Assembly: GCA_910575275.1 (NCBI GenBank)
Contig: CAJTEE010000007.1
Location: forward strand, 1-64,000
Reading direction: 5' to 3'
Length of the DNA: 64,000 nucleotides
Origin: Lachnospiraceae bacterium
GTDB lineage: Bacteria; Bacillota; Clostridia; Lachnospirales; Lachnospiraceae
Positions within the stretch are counted from its first letter, which is position 1; each line of letters opens with the position of its first letter. The notes under the pieces were generated by a model. That model made no database searches. It saw only the letters and a list, made by a program, of their open reading frames with translations, and was not told the origin of the DNA. This document shows, one piece after another, positions 9,496 through 17,094 of this stretch. A program made the translations under genes and the position numbers.

Positions 9496-10572
9496 ATGGC
9501 ATCGATCAGTCTTTGTATGATCGTGAAAAATGAGGAGGCGGTTCTGGGACGCTGCCTTGCCAGCACGGCAGGGTTTGCGGACGAGATCGTAATTATAGAT
9601 ACCGGTTCGACGGACCGGACGAAAGAGATTGCGAGAGAATATACAGAGAAGGTATACGATTTTTCCTGGCGGGATGATTTTGCGTCCGCCAGGAATTTTG
9701 CTTTTTCAAAGGGCAGCAAGGAGTATCTGTTCTGGCTGGATGCGGATGATGTGATTCCGGAGGGAGAGCTTGGGAAGTTAAAAAAGCTGAAGGCCCGGCT
9801 GGATGCAGAAAGGCCGGATTTTGTGATGCTTTTGTATGCGGTCGGATTTGATGAACAGGGAAAACCGTCTTTTACGTTTTACAGAGAGCGTTTGATGAGA
9901 CGATGTAGGAGTGCCGTGTGGCGCGGCCGGGTCCATGAGGCGGTCACACCGTTTGGAACGATATGGAAAGAGGAAATCGTGATCGAACATCGTAAGAAAA
10001 AGGCTGCGGATTCCGAAAGGAATCTGCGGATCTTTGAAAAAATGCGGGCAGGCGGGGAGGCATTTGGCGCCAGGGAGCAGTATTATTACGGAAAGGAGCT
10101 GTATTATCACAAACGCTACAGCGAGGCAGCCAGAGAGCTGGAAGATTTCCTCGGACGGTCGGATGGCTGGAAGGTGGATAAGCTTGATGCGTGCAGGCAT
10201 CTGGCAAAATGCCGATACGGGCTGTCGGAAAGCAAGGAAGCGATAAAGGCACTGCTTGAAGGGCTGCAGTACGGGATTCCGAGGCCGGAGCTTTGTTGTG
10301 ATATAGGAAACTGGTTTTTCGAGAGGCAGGAGTTTGCGGAGGCGGCTTATTGGTATGAGCAGGCGTTAAAAAACAGGGATAAATCCGGCATGGATGGATT
10401 TATCCAGGAGGAGCTCAGAGGCTATGTGCCGTGTCTGCAGTTGTGTGTCTGCTATGACAGACTTGGAAAAAAACGATTGGCAGAACGGTTTAACCGGCTG
10501 GCGGAATGGTTTAAACCCGGTACAGATGCATGCGCGTATAACCGAAAATATTTTGAAGAAGGGCGAAAATAG
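9496..10572 (+). CDS. Family 2 glycosyltransferase (SgtA-like), probably spore-glycoprotein glycosylation
   Basis: A 358-residue cytosolic enzyme. The N-terminal half is a GT-A fold: SLCMIVKNEE at residues 5-14, IDTGSTDRT at 34-42, and the metal/nucleotide-sugar motif DADD at 82-85. The C-terminal half has helical repeats of TPR type. In Clostridioides difficile a similar enzyme, SgtA, is encoded directly upstream of the collagen-like exosporium protein BclA3 and glycosylates it. The same gene order here, with the collagen-like gene 69 bases downstream, supports an equivalent role. The sugar and acceptor residues are not known. The start has AAGGAGAAGAAAGG upstream. Confidence 0.82.
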   Translation: MASISLCMIVKNEEAVLGRCLASTAGFADEIVIIDTGSTDRTKEIAREYTEKVYDFSWRDDFASARNFAFSKGSKEYLFWLDADDVIPEGELGKLKKLKARLDAERPDFVMLLYAVGFDEQGKPSFTFYRERLMRRCRSAVWRGRVHEAVTPFGTIWKEEIVIEHRKKKAADSERNLRIFEKMRAGGEAFGAREQYYYGKELYYHKRYSEAARELEDFLGRSDGWKVDKLDACRHLAKCRYGLSESKEAIKALLEGLQYGIPRPELCCDIGNWFFERQEFAEAAYWYEQALKNRDKSGMDGFIQEELRGYVPCLQLCVCYDRLGKKRLAERFNRLAEWFKPGTDACAYNRKYFEEGRK

Positions 10573-10580
10573 AGAAAGAA

Positions 10581-10613
10581 TGTGGGACCAAAATGGCTGT
10601 CCCACATAATATA
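10581..10613 (+). promoter_or_regulatory. SigK-like promoter and 8-bp hairpin before the collagen-like gene
   Basis: TGTGGGAC (10581-10588) pairs perfectly with GTCCCACA (10599-10606). The region also contains AC at 10587-10588, a 16-base spacer and CATAATATA at 10605-10613, which fits the SigK pattern AC-N16-CATANNNTA. The start codon follows 28 bases later. The promoter reading is inference. The hairpin lacks a T tract, so it is not a standard terminator. Confidence 0.5.
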
Positions 10614-10641
10614 AGGTAAAAGAAAATACAGGAGAATTTCC

Positions 10642-11691
10642 ATGTTTAATGCATTTGGCAATTGTAACGATGGCAGAAATAGAAATTTTCGCCCCTGCTG
10701 CAATCCGGGCTGTGGCTGCGGCTGCAACTCGGACTGCACGCCCGGATGTATGCCGGATTATGATCCATGCTGCGGCCCGACCGGTCCGCAGGGCCCGGCA
10801 GGTCCGGTAGGTCCGATGGGCCCAATGGGCCCGCAGGGTCCGGCAGGTCCGATGGGTCCGATGGGCCCCGAAGGCCCGATGGGCCCGATGGGACTTGAAG
10901 GTCCGCAGGGCCCGCAGGGCTTTATGGGTCCGGCCGGGGCGCAGGGCCCCACAGGTCCACAGGGCCCGATTGGAGCAGCAGGGCCTGCCGGGGCACAGGG
11001 TCCGCAGGGCCCGGCAGGCCCTGCCGGGGAAGCGGGAGCACAGGGTCCGCAGGGCCCGGCAGGCCCTACAGGTGCGGCGGGAGCGCAAGGCCCGCAGGGC
11101 CCGGCCGGTCCTACAGGGGAAGCGGGAGCGCAGGGTCCCCAGGGTCCGGCAGGTCCCACAGGTGCGGCCGGAGCGCAAGGCCCGGCAGGCCCTACGGGTC
11201 CCCAGGGCCCGATCGGAGCGGAAGGCCCGGCCGGAGTGGCGGGTCCTACAGGCCCCACAGGCCCGGCGAACGGCCTGGCGGCTTATGGCGGACGCTACAG
11301 TACAACTCCACAGACGTTAAATCTGGTGGCTAATGTGAGCACACAGATTCCTTTGGGCGAGACGATGGCTTCAAATGGAGTCACCTATACGCCGGCTAAC
11401 AGCATTACCGTCACCGATGCAGGAGTTTATGCGATTAATTTCCAGGTAAATCCTTCTATTGCAGCGGCAGGGACAGTCGCCGTCTCTGTACGGCAGAATA
11501 ACACGGACATTCCGGGGGCAACCGTTTCGCGTGCGCTGCCCGCAAATATCGAGACGACAATTTCCGGAGAGACCGTCTTAAATCTGACTGCCGGCAGCGT
11601 GATTGATTTGGCAATCGCCGCGCCGATTGTGGCGGTCGTGGTTCTGGGAGCCGGATTGAATGCGACGCTGACTGCGAAGAAACTGAATTAA
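10642..11691 (+). CDS. BclA-like collagen-repeat spore-surface glycoprotein
   Basis: A 349-residue protein in three parts. Residues 1-44 are rich in Cys (10 Cys, including CGCGC) and could cross-link or anchor the protein. Residues 45-209 are 55 uninterrupted Gly-X-Y triplets forming a collagen-like stalk, rich in GPM, GPQ, GPA and GPT; the Thr residues are candidate glycosylation sites. Residues 210-349 form a compact beta-rich domain like the trimeric C1q/TNF-type head of BclA. There is no signal peptide, as expected for a protein made in the mother cell and deposited on the forespore. The upstream glycosyltransferase and SigK-like promoter fit an exosporium filament protein. A strong terminator follows. 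Confidence 0.85.
   Translation: MFNAFGNCNDGRNRNFRPCCNPGCGCGCNSDCTPGCMPDYDPCCGPTGPQGPAGPVGPMGPMGPQGPAGPMGPMGPEGPMGPMGLEGPQGPQGFMGPAGAQGPTGPQGPIGAAGPAGAQGPQGPAGPAGEAGAQGPQGPAGPTGAAGAQGPQGPAGPTGEAGAQGPQGPAGPTGAAGAQGPAGPTGPQGPIGAEGPAGVAGPTGPTGPANGLAAYGGRYSTTPQTLNLVANVSTQIPLGETMASNGVTYTPANSITVTDAGVYAINFQVNPSIAAAGTVAVSVRQNNTDIPGATVSRALPANIETTISGETVLNLTAGSVIDLAIAAPIVAVVVLGAGLNATLTAKKLN
10981..11205 (+). repeat. 45-base tandem repeat inside the collagen stalk
   Basis: Five successive 15-residue units of the type [15 protein letters not shown] or [15 protein letters not shown]; the last diverges. Nucleotide identity between units is high. The G+C is very high, and such arrays commonly change length between strains. 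Confidence 0.8.
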
Positions 11692-11700
11692 ATATAGGGG

Positions 11701-11745
11701 CCTCGGGAGAACTGCCATAAACTGGCGGCTCTCCCGGGGCTGTTT
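11701..11745 (+). terminator. Terminator of the collagen-like gene
   Basis: CCTCGGGAGA (11701-11710) pairs with TCTCCCGGGG (11730-11739) through 10 positions with one wobble. The loop contains a smaller GCCA/TGGC stem. CTGTTTTCGTT follows. Confidence 0.7.
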
Positions 11746-11775
11746 TCGTTCCGGCGAAAAGGCCGCAGACCGAAT

Positions 11776-11804
11776 TTGCAAAAACAGACAATTTGTAGTA
11801 AAAT
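11776..11804 (+). promoter_or_regulatory. SigA-type promoter of the three-component regulatory genes
   Basis: TTGCAA at 11776-11781, 17 bases, TAAAAT at 11799-11804. The start codon of the binding-protein gene is 30 bases further on. Confidence 0.6.
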
Positions 11805-11834
11805 AAAGGTATTTAAAAACCGGAGGTAGAGGAA

Positions 11835-12875
11835 ATGATTCTGCCGGGAGCCATAAAAAAACGGATTCTTCCTTCCCTTGCCCTGCTCGTTTTGTTAAGC
11901 GGATGCGCATCAGGTGCGGGCAAGGCTTCTCCTTTGGCGGAAGCGGTGCCCGAGGAAAAGCGCCTGACACTCTATACCTCCCATAAGGAGGAGGTATACG
12001 GCCCGATCGTCAAAGAGTTTGAGGAGCGGACCGGAATCTGGGTCGATGTGCGTGCCGGGGGTACGACGGAGCTTTTGGAGATCATCGGAGAAGAACATAA
12101 AAAGGGGAAAAGCGCCTGTGACATCATGTTTGGCGGAGGCGTGGAGAGTTATGAGGCCAGCAGGGAGTATTTTGAGCCATACCGCGTCGCCTTGGCGGAC
12201 AAGCTGAACGAACGCTACATCTCAAGAGATGACCGCTGGACCGCATTCACCGAGCTTCCGATTGTATTGATCTATAACAATAAGCTGGTCGGGGAGGAGG
12301 AGGCGCCAAACGGGTTTGAGGAGCTGCTTTTGGAGCCGTGGCGCGGGAAAATTGCGTTTGCCGATCCCGCCAACTCTGGCAGCAGCTGTACGATGCTTGC
12401 GACCATGGTTCAGATTTTAGGCATGAGTGAGGACGAGACTCTGGAGCGGTTTGCAAAAGTCCTGGACGGACATATGGCCGAAAGCTCCGGCGGGGCCGTT
12501 GAGGAGGTGGCGGCGGGAAGCCGGCTTGTGGGGATTACGCTGGAGGAGACGGCGAAAAAATGGATCGCTCGGGGAGCGGATCTCGCGATTGTTTACCCGA
12601 AGGAAGGGACGAGTGCGCTTCCGGATGGCTGTGCGATCGTGAAGGCGGCGCCGCATATGGAAAATGCGAGGCTGTTTCTGGAGTTTATTGTAAGCGAAGA
12701 TGTGCAGCGATTCTGCGTCGAGCACCTGTACCGGAGGACCGTTCGCACGGATATGGCGGCAGGCCAGGCTGAGGAGGCAGGCAGGATCGTGGACTTTGAT
12801 CTGGCGCAGGCGGCGGCCGGTCAGGAAACAATTTTGAAAAAATGGGCGGAATTGATGGATGAAAAACATAATTAG
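11835..12875 (+). CDS. Solute-binding lipoprotein, probable sensor subunit (HptA/AfuA-like)
   Basis: A 346-residue type-2 periplasmic-binding-fold protein with a signal peptide and lipobox LLSGC. The mature part starts LTLYTSHKEEVYGPIVKEF, typical of the AfuA/iron-type family 1 binding proteins. It overlaps a YesM-like kinase gene by 17 bases and is not next to a permease gene, so it probably works as a ligand-sensing partner of the kinase. In Staphylococcus, HptA plays this part for hexose phosphates beside HptS and HptR. The ligand here is not proven; sugar phosphate, phosphoglycerate-like anions or iron are possible. Start preceded by GGAGG. Confidence 0.8.
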   Translation: MILPGAIKKRILPSLALLVLLSGCASGAGKASPLAEAVPEEKRLTLYTSHKEEVYGPIVKEFEERTGIWVDVRAGGTTELLEIIGEEHKKGKSACDIMFGGGVESYEASREYFEPYRVALADKLNERYISRDDRWTAFTELPIVLIYNNKLVGEEEAPNGFEELLLEPWRGKIAFADPANSGSSCTMLATMVQILGMSEDETLERFAKVLDGHMAESSGGAVEEVAAGSRLVGITLEETAKKWIARGADLAIVYPKEGTSALPDGCAIVKAAPHMENARLFLEFIVSEDVQRFCVEHLYRRTVRTDMAAGQAEEAGRIVDFDLAQAAAGQETILKKWAELMDEKHN

Positions 12876-14592
12876 GTGCTCGTTTAAGCAGGAGCTTCTG
12901 GCCGGCTTTTTGCTTGTGGCTGTCCTGCCCCTGGTGGTGTCCTGCCTGTTTTTGATCCAGCTTTTTAAAGCGAAGGCAGCCAACGACTACCGGAAAAAGG
13001 ATCTCGAGCAGGCGGCAGCCGTCGAGGAGCGGCTGCTGGAGCTGTTTTCTTTGCTCGATCAGACGACCGGGGAGCTGGCAAAAAACGAAATGATTCGGCA
13101 GGCACTTGCCCCAAAGACGTACGGGCGGCGAAGCGAGATCTACAGCATCCTCTATGGTGCGACCGAGGAGCTTCGCGGCCTCGCGCAGTTTGATTTGTAT
13201 TCTGTGGATGGACTCTGCCTGTACTCGACCGGGACAGGAATGTTTCATAAGACGCTGCCGCCCTACTGGGGGATCTTAAAGGCGGCCACAGTCCGGTCGG
13301 GTGAGCTTTCCCTGCAGAAGGCGCAGACTGAGGGCACGTGGCTTCTTGCTGCCGCGCGCCCTGTCCGGGGGGAGGAGTCTGAAAACGTCGGTTTTGTGGT
13401 TGTAAGCCTCGGAGAGGAGAATTTCGAGGAGGTTTTAAAGGGCGTCTGCGGCAGCCAGGACGGGATCTGCATCTTGGACGGCTTTTTTGAGACGGTTTAC
13501 AGCACCGGTACCGCAAGGCGTGAGGATATCGGCGGCGTGCTCCGGAGACGCAGGCTTTTGGGGGAAGCGCTCACAGAGGGTTTTCACGGAAACAGCGTAT
13601 ATGTCTCGGCGCTCTCCAAGACAGGGCTTTACAGCGTTCTTCTGCGCCCGGAGGTCTTTACGGAGGACACGGTCCGTTCCATGTACACGGTTTTGTTTAT
13701 CATGACAGGGGTAAGCTTTCTCCTCTGTCTGGCGGTCGCGGCAAAGATGAGCAGCCATCTGTCGCAGCCCATTCGGACGCTGAATACGGCAATGAGAGAG
13801 GTGCAGGAGGGGCGCCTGGACACACGGGTACATACGGATCGGATCGACGAATTCGGACAGCTCGCCGATAATTTTGACACGATGACGGCCCGGCTTTCCG
13901 AGTACATGGATGAGCGGGTAGCGCAGCAGAAGCGGTTAAACGAGGTACAGATCGCCATGATGCAGTCCCAGCTAAATCCGCATTTTTTGTATAACACGCT
14001 GGATACGATGAAATGGGTGGCAAAGGCGAACCATATTCCGGAGCTTGCGACGCTTGCAGCCAAGCTCGCAAAGATTCTTCGGACGAGCATCTCAGGAGAG
14101 CCATTTTTGCCGCTTTTTGAGGAGCTCGAGCTCGTGGAGAGCTATGCCGAGATTCAGCGCATCCGGTTTGGCGGAACATTTGCGTTTACCTGCGAGCTTC
14201 CAAAGGAGCTGTCCGACTGCATGGTTCCGAAGCTCATCGTGCAGCCGATCGTGGAGAATGCGGTGCTCCATGGCCTGGCAGAGTCGGATGAAGGGCATAT
14301 CGCCGTTCGCGCCTCGGAGTCGGATGACGAGAGCAGTTTGTTGATTGAGGTCACGGATGACGGCTGCGGCATTGAGGAGACAGTGATGGAACACCTAAAC
14401 AGCCGGGACAAGAAAAAGCTCAAGGGGCACATTGGCTTTTATAATGTAGACATGATCATCCGGCTGCATTATGGGGACGGATACGGGCTTAAGGTGAGTC
14501 GACTGCCTGAGGGAGGCACGAGAGTAATCATCACGCTTCCGAAGCAGAGAGGGGATGCCTCTGCTCCGGAGAGGGGAGGAGGAACGGTATGA
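12859..14592 (+). CDS. YesM-type sensor histidine kinase
   Basis: A 577-residue membrane kinase. One membrane segment at about residues 12-35, an outer sensing domain of roughly 230 residues, a second membrane segment near 275-297 and then HAMP. The phospho-acceptor is His375 in LNPHFLYNTLDTMKW (His_kinase family), and the ATP-binding domain shows PIVENAVLHG (N box) and DDGCGI (G1 box). It overlaps the binding-protein gene upstream and the response-regulator gene downstream (ATGA), so all three are coupled. The outer domain may contact the binding lipoprotein, as in HptA-HptS. Confidence 0.92.
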   Translation: MKNIIRCSFKQELLAGFLLVAVLPLVVSCLFLIQLFKAKAANDYRKKDLEQAAAVEERLLELFSLLDQTTGELAKNEMIRQALAPKTYGRRSEIYSILYGATEELRGLAQFDLYSVDGLCLYSTGTGMFHKTLPPYWGILKAATVRSGELSLQKAQTEGTWLLAAARPVRGEESENVGFVVVSLGEENFEEVLKGVCGSQDGICILDGFFETVYSTGTARREDIGGVLRRRRLLGEALTEGFHGNSVYVSALSKTGLYSVLLRPEVFTEDTVRSMYTVLFIMTGVSFLLCLAVAAKMSSHLSQPIRTLNTAMREVQEGRLDTRVHTDRIDEFGQLADNFDTMTARLSEYMDERVAQQKRLNEVQIAMMQSQLNPHFLYNTLDTMKWVAKANHIPELATLAAKLAKILRTSISGEPFLPLFEELELVESYAEIQRIRFGGTFAFTCELPKELSDCMVPKLIVQPIVENAVLHGLAESDEGHIAVRASESDDESSLLIEVTDDGCGIEETVMEHLNSRDKKKLKGHIGFYNVDMIIRLHYGDGYGLKVSRLPEGGTRVIITLPKQRGDASAPERGGGTV

Positions 14593-15380
14593 ACCGGGTA
14601 TTGGTCGTGGATGACGAGCTGTTTGTGAGAAAGGGGATCGTTTCCGAGACGGACTGGGCTTCGCTCGGCTTTGATACGGTCCTGGAGGCCGCCAACGGGC
14701 AGGAGGCGCTGGAGGTGATCCACAGAGAAAAGCCCGATCTTTTGATCTGCGATATCCGTATGCCGAAAATGAACGGACTGGAGCTTCTCAAGAGGCTGCG
14801 GGAGGAGGAAAACCGGCTGCCGGTGATTTTTCTTACGGCCTACAGCGAGTTCGAGTATGCAAAGGAGGCGCTCAAGCTCTACGCTTTCGACTATATTTTA
14901 AAGCCGTTTGAGGATGGGGAACTGGAAGAAGCGGTGCTGCGCGCCAAAGAACAGATCCGGAAAGCGCCCGGCCGTTTGGAGAAACCGGGCGGAGGCGGAG
15001 AGGACAAGGCAGAGAACCCGGCAGGCAGGCTGCTTCCGTTTGATGAGAATACGCCGGGGCTTTCCGGGTATGTCCGCGCGGCCGCCGCCTACATCGCGGC
15101 GCATTACGGCGAAAACGACATGAGCGTGAGCCAGGTGGCCGAGTCGGTCGGCATCAGCGAGGGGCATTTGAGCCATCATTTTAAAAAGGAGACCGGCTCT
15201 ACGGTCATGGCCTATCTCACAAGGTATCGGATGGCCGCCGCGATGCGCCTGCTTTCGGACTGCCGGAATAAGGTCTATGAGGTGGCCGCGAAGGTCGGCT
15301 ACAAGGATATCGCCTATTTTTCCTCGAGCTTTAAGAGGACGGTCGGAATGACACCGTCAGAGTTCCAGGACAGGAGATAG
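14589..15380 (+). CDS. YesN-type response regulator, AraC-family DNA-binding domain
   Basis: A 263-residue regulator. The receiver domain has VVDDE at residues 6-10, the phospho-acceptor Asp55 in ICDIRMPKMNG, Thr in FLTAYSEFEY and Lys in ILKPF. A Gly/Glu-rich linker at about 125-145 leads to a C-terminal AraC-type double helix-turn-helix (ISEGHLSHHFKKETG and the terminal FSSSFKRTVGMTPSEF). It should respond to the overlapping kinase and activate the ABC importer operon that starts 160 bases downstream, where an inverted repeat and direct repeats occur. Confidence 0.93.
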   Translation: MNRVLVVDDELFVRKGIVSETDWASLGFDTVLEAANGQEALEVIHREKPDLLICDIRMPKMNGLELLKRLREEENRLPVIFLTAYSEFEYAKEALKLYAFDYILKPFEDGELEEAVLRAKEQIRKAPGRLEKPGGGGEDKAENPAGRLLPFDENTPGLSGYVRAAAAYIAAHYGENDMSVSQVAESVGISEGHLSHHFKKETGSTVMAYLTRYRMAAAMRLLSDCRNKVYEVAAKVGYKDIAYFSSSFKRTVGMTPSEFQDRR

Positions 15381-15399
15381 CGGCAGATCATAGGTAAAC

Positions 15400-15506
15400 C
15401 TGCACAAAAAAATATACTATACGCAGAATTTTTGTGCAGAATATCAGAAAAGTACAAAGAATCGCAGTTTTGTCCTGTGGTAAAAAATCCCTTCTTTCGA
15501 TATAAT
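15400..15506 (+). promoter_or_regulatory. Regulatory region of the AfuABC-like operon
   Basis: CTGCACAAAAA (15400-15410) and TTTTTGTGCAG (15429-15439) form a perfect 11-bp inverted repeat with an 18-base spacer. CGCAGAATTTTTGT (from 15422) is partly repeated as CGCAGTTTTGT (from about 15463), 40 bases apart and thus about four helical turns. A TATAAT -10 box lies at 15501-15506 with no good -35 at 17 bases, as expected of an activator-dependent promoter. The inverted repeat could instead be the response regulator gene's terminator, but no T tract follows. Confidence 0.5.
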
Positions 15507-15540
15507 AATAACAGATTATAAAAGGAGGAGGATATTTTTT

Positions 15541-16992
15541 ATGAAGAAACGTACCTTATCACTGGCGCTTGCGGCCTCCATGGTCGTCATGTCCCTCGCG
15601 GGCTGCGGCGGAGGCGGGCAGGCAGCAGCTACGACGGCAGCGGCGGCTCCGGCCGAGACAACGATGGCAGCAGCCGGGGGAGAGACTCAGGCTCCGGCCG
15701 AGACGACGGCAGCGGCGGCAGCCGCAGATGACGCCAATCTTTCCGAGATTGAAAAGATCATCAAAGAAGCCGAGGGCATGTCCATGGAGGAGCTTGCCAA
15801 GAAGGCCATCGAAGAATCCAACGGAAAGACTTTCTACGGCGTAGGCAACTCCAGCCGCGGCAAGAGCGCGCTCCCGTTATTTATCGAGTATCTGCAGTCG
15901 ATCGATCCGTCCTACAAGATGGAATACGAGTGGCAGCAGCCGAAGAATAACAAAATCTTCGAGCAGCTTTCTGCCGATTCCTTAAAGAGCGAGGGCACCT
16001 TTGCCATGACGTTGATCCAGGACGGCAACCAGATCGAGTCCAAGATGGTGCAGACCGGTATTTTAAAGACCTTTATCCCGAAGGAATGGGCCGAGGCGAA
16101 CGGCACCACGGCGGATGCATATGACGGCTTCCTTCCGTTACAGACGTTAAACAAGGTCTTCATGTACAACTGCACCGGCAGCGCCGAGTTTGACAACTGC
16201 TGGGATTTCGTGGCCGAGGGTTCCCATCCGCTGTACATGGACATCGACTCCGAGATCGTCGGCAAGAATTTCTTGTATATGCTGACCGCAGACAAATATG
16301 CGGCCTGGTTAAAGGAAGCGTATGATGCGCTTGATGATAACGCAAAGGCATATTTCCAGCCTGTGATCGACGAGGTTGCGGGAGACGCAGAGGATCTGGG
16401 ATTGGGCGAGAACGGCGCCTATGCGCTGGCTTGGATTAAGCTCTGGGTAGAAAACTACAACGAGCAGACGGACGACGGCCCGATCTGCAACACGCTGGTA
16501 ACGGATTCCGCGACCGACCAGAGCGGCCTTTTGGTTTACTCGAAGCTTCGCTCCGTTGAGGAGTCCGCAGGCGTTTCCGTCAACAACATCAAGGTTGCCG
16601 CGTATGAGGACGGCTACACAGGCATCGGCGGCTACGGCTACTGCCATTACCTGTTCTTGACGAACAACAGCCCGCTTCCGTGGACGGCCTGCGCGTTTAT
16701 CCAGTACATGACCTGTACCGAGGACGGCTTCTCCGCATGGGGTAAGGATATGGGCGGCTATTCCTCTAATCCGGAGGTTGCGGCAGCGACCGAGGCTACC
16801 TATGGCCACAGCAAGGGCGGCTACAACGAGGCCGGTGAGAATCAATTTGAGTGCAAGAATGACCGCGGCTACGACTGGTGGACCACGGACGGCGAGCTTG
16901 TATTGGAGGATCCGGAATACTGCGCATCTGTTTCCTTCACGGTAGGAAGCTGGATCGAGCTTCTGACCAAATATGCGGATTCTGCAAAGTAA
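15541..16992 (+). CDS. ABC importer solute-binding lipoprotein (AfuA/family 1 type)
   Basis: A 483-residue lipoprotein. Signal peptide with lipobox SLAGC at about residues 19-23, then an Ala/Thr/Glu-rich flexible linker to about residue 60, then the binding domain. It captures the substrate outside the membrane and passes it to the two-domain permease encoded next. A hairpin between this gene and the permease gene could set the higher binding-protein dose that such importers need. The strong AAAGGAGGAGG site favours high expression. The substrate is not evident; by analogy with AfuABC/HptA systems, hexose phosphates or other organic phosphates are candidates, with iron the older annotation. 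Confidence 0.85.
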   Translation: MKKRTLSLALAASMVVMSLAGCGGGGQAAATTAAAAPAETTMAAAGGETQAPAETTAAAAAADDANLSEIEKIIKEAEGMSMEELAKKAIEESNGKTFYGVGNSSRGKSALPLFIEYLQSIDPSYKMEYEWQQPKNNKIFEQLSADSLKSEGTFAMTLIQDGNQIESKMVQTGILKTFIPKEWAEANGTTADAYDGFLPLQTLNKVFMYNCTGSAEFDNCWDFVAEGSHPLYMDIDSEIVGKNFLYMLTADKYAAWLKEAYDALDDNAKAYFQPVIDEVAGDAEDLGLGENGAYALAWIKLWVENYNEQTDDGPICNTLVTDSATDQSGLLVYSKLRSVEESAGVSVNNIKVAAYEDGYTGIGGYGYCHYLFLTNNSPLPWTACAFIQYMTCTEDGFSAWGKDMGGYSSNPEVAAATEATYGHSKGGYNEAGENQFECKNDRGYDWWTTDGELVLEDPEYCASVSFTVGSWIELLTKYADSAK

Positions 16993-17004
16993 TGTATCGA
17001 GTAA

Positions 17005-17045
17005 AAGGAAGGCGCCGTGCAGGGATCTGCGCGGCGCTCCTTGTA
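17005..17045 (+). promoter_or_regulatory. Intergenic hairpin between binding-protein and permease genes
   Basis: GCGCCG (17012-17017) pairs with CGGCGC (17032-17037), with additional AAGG/CCTT pairing outside. No T tract follows. The likely role is partial termination or protection of the upstream message. Confidence 0.45.
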
Positions 17046-17094
17046 TATGCGTTTATATGACGTTTCCTAATAATTAAGAAAGGAGCGGACAGCA

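Noticed and set aside
10981-11205. CRISPR-like or integron-like array
   Set aside because: Contiguous 45-base coding units without spacers.
10366-11258. Open frames on the minus strand through the collagen gene (Cys/Gly/Pro- or Arg-rich)
   Set aside because: GC-rich triplet repeats remain open in several frames. The plus-strand gene has the start, ribosome site, Gly-X-Y order and terminator.
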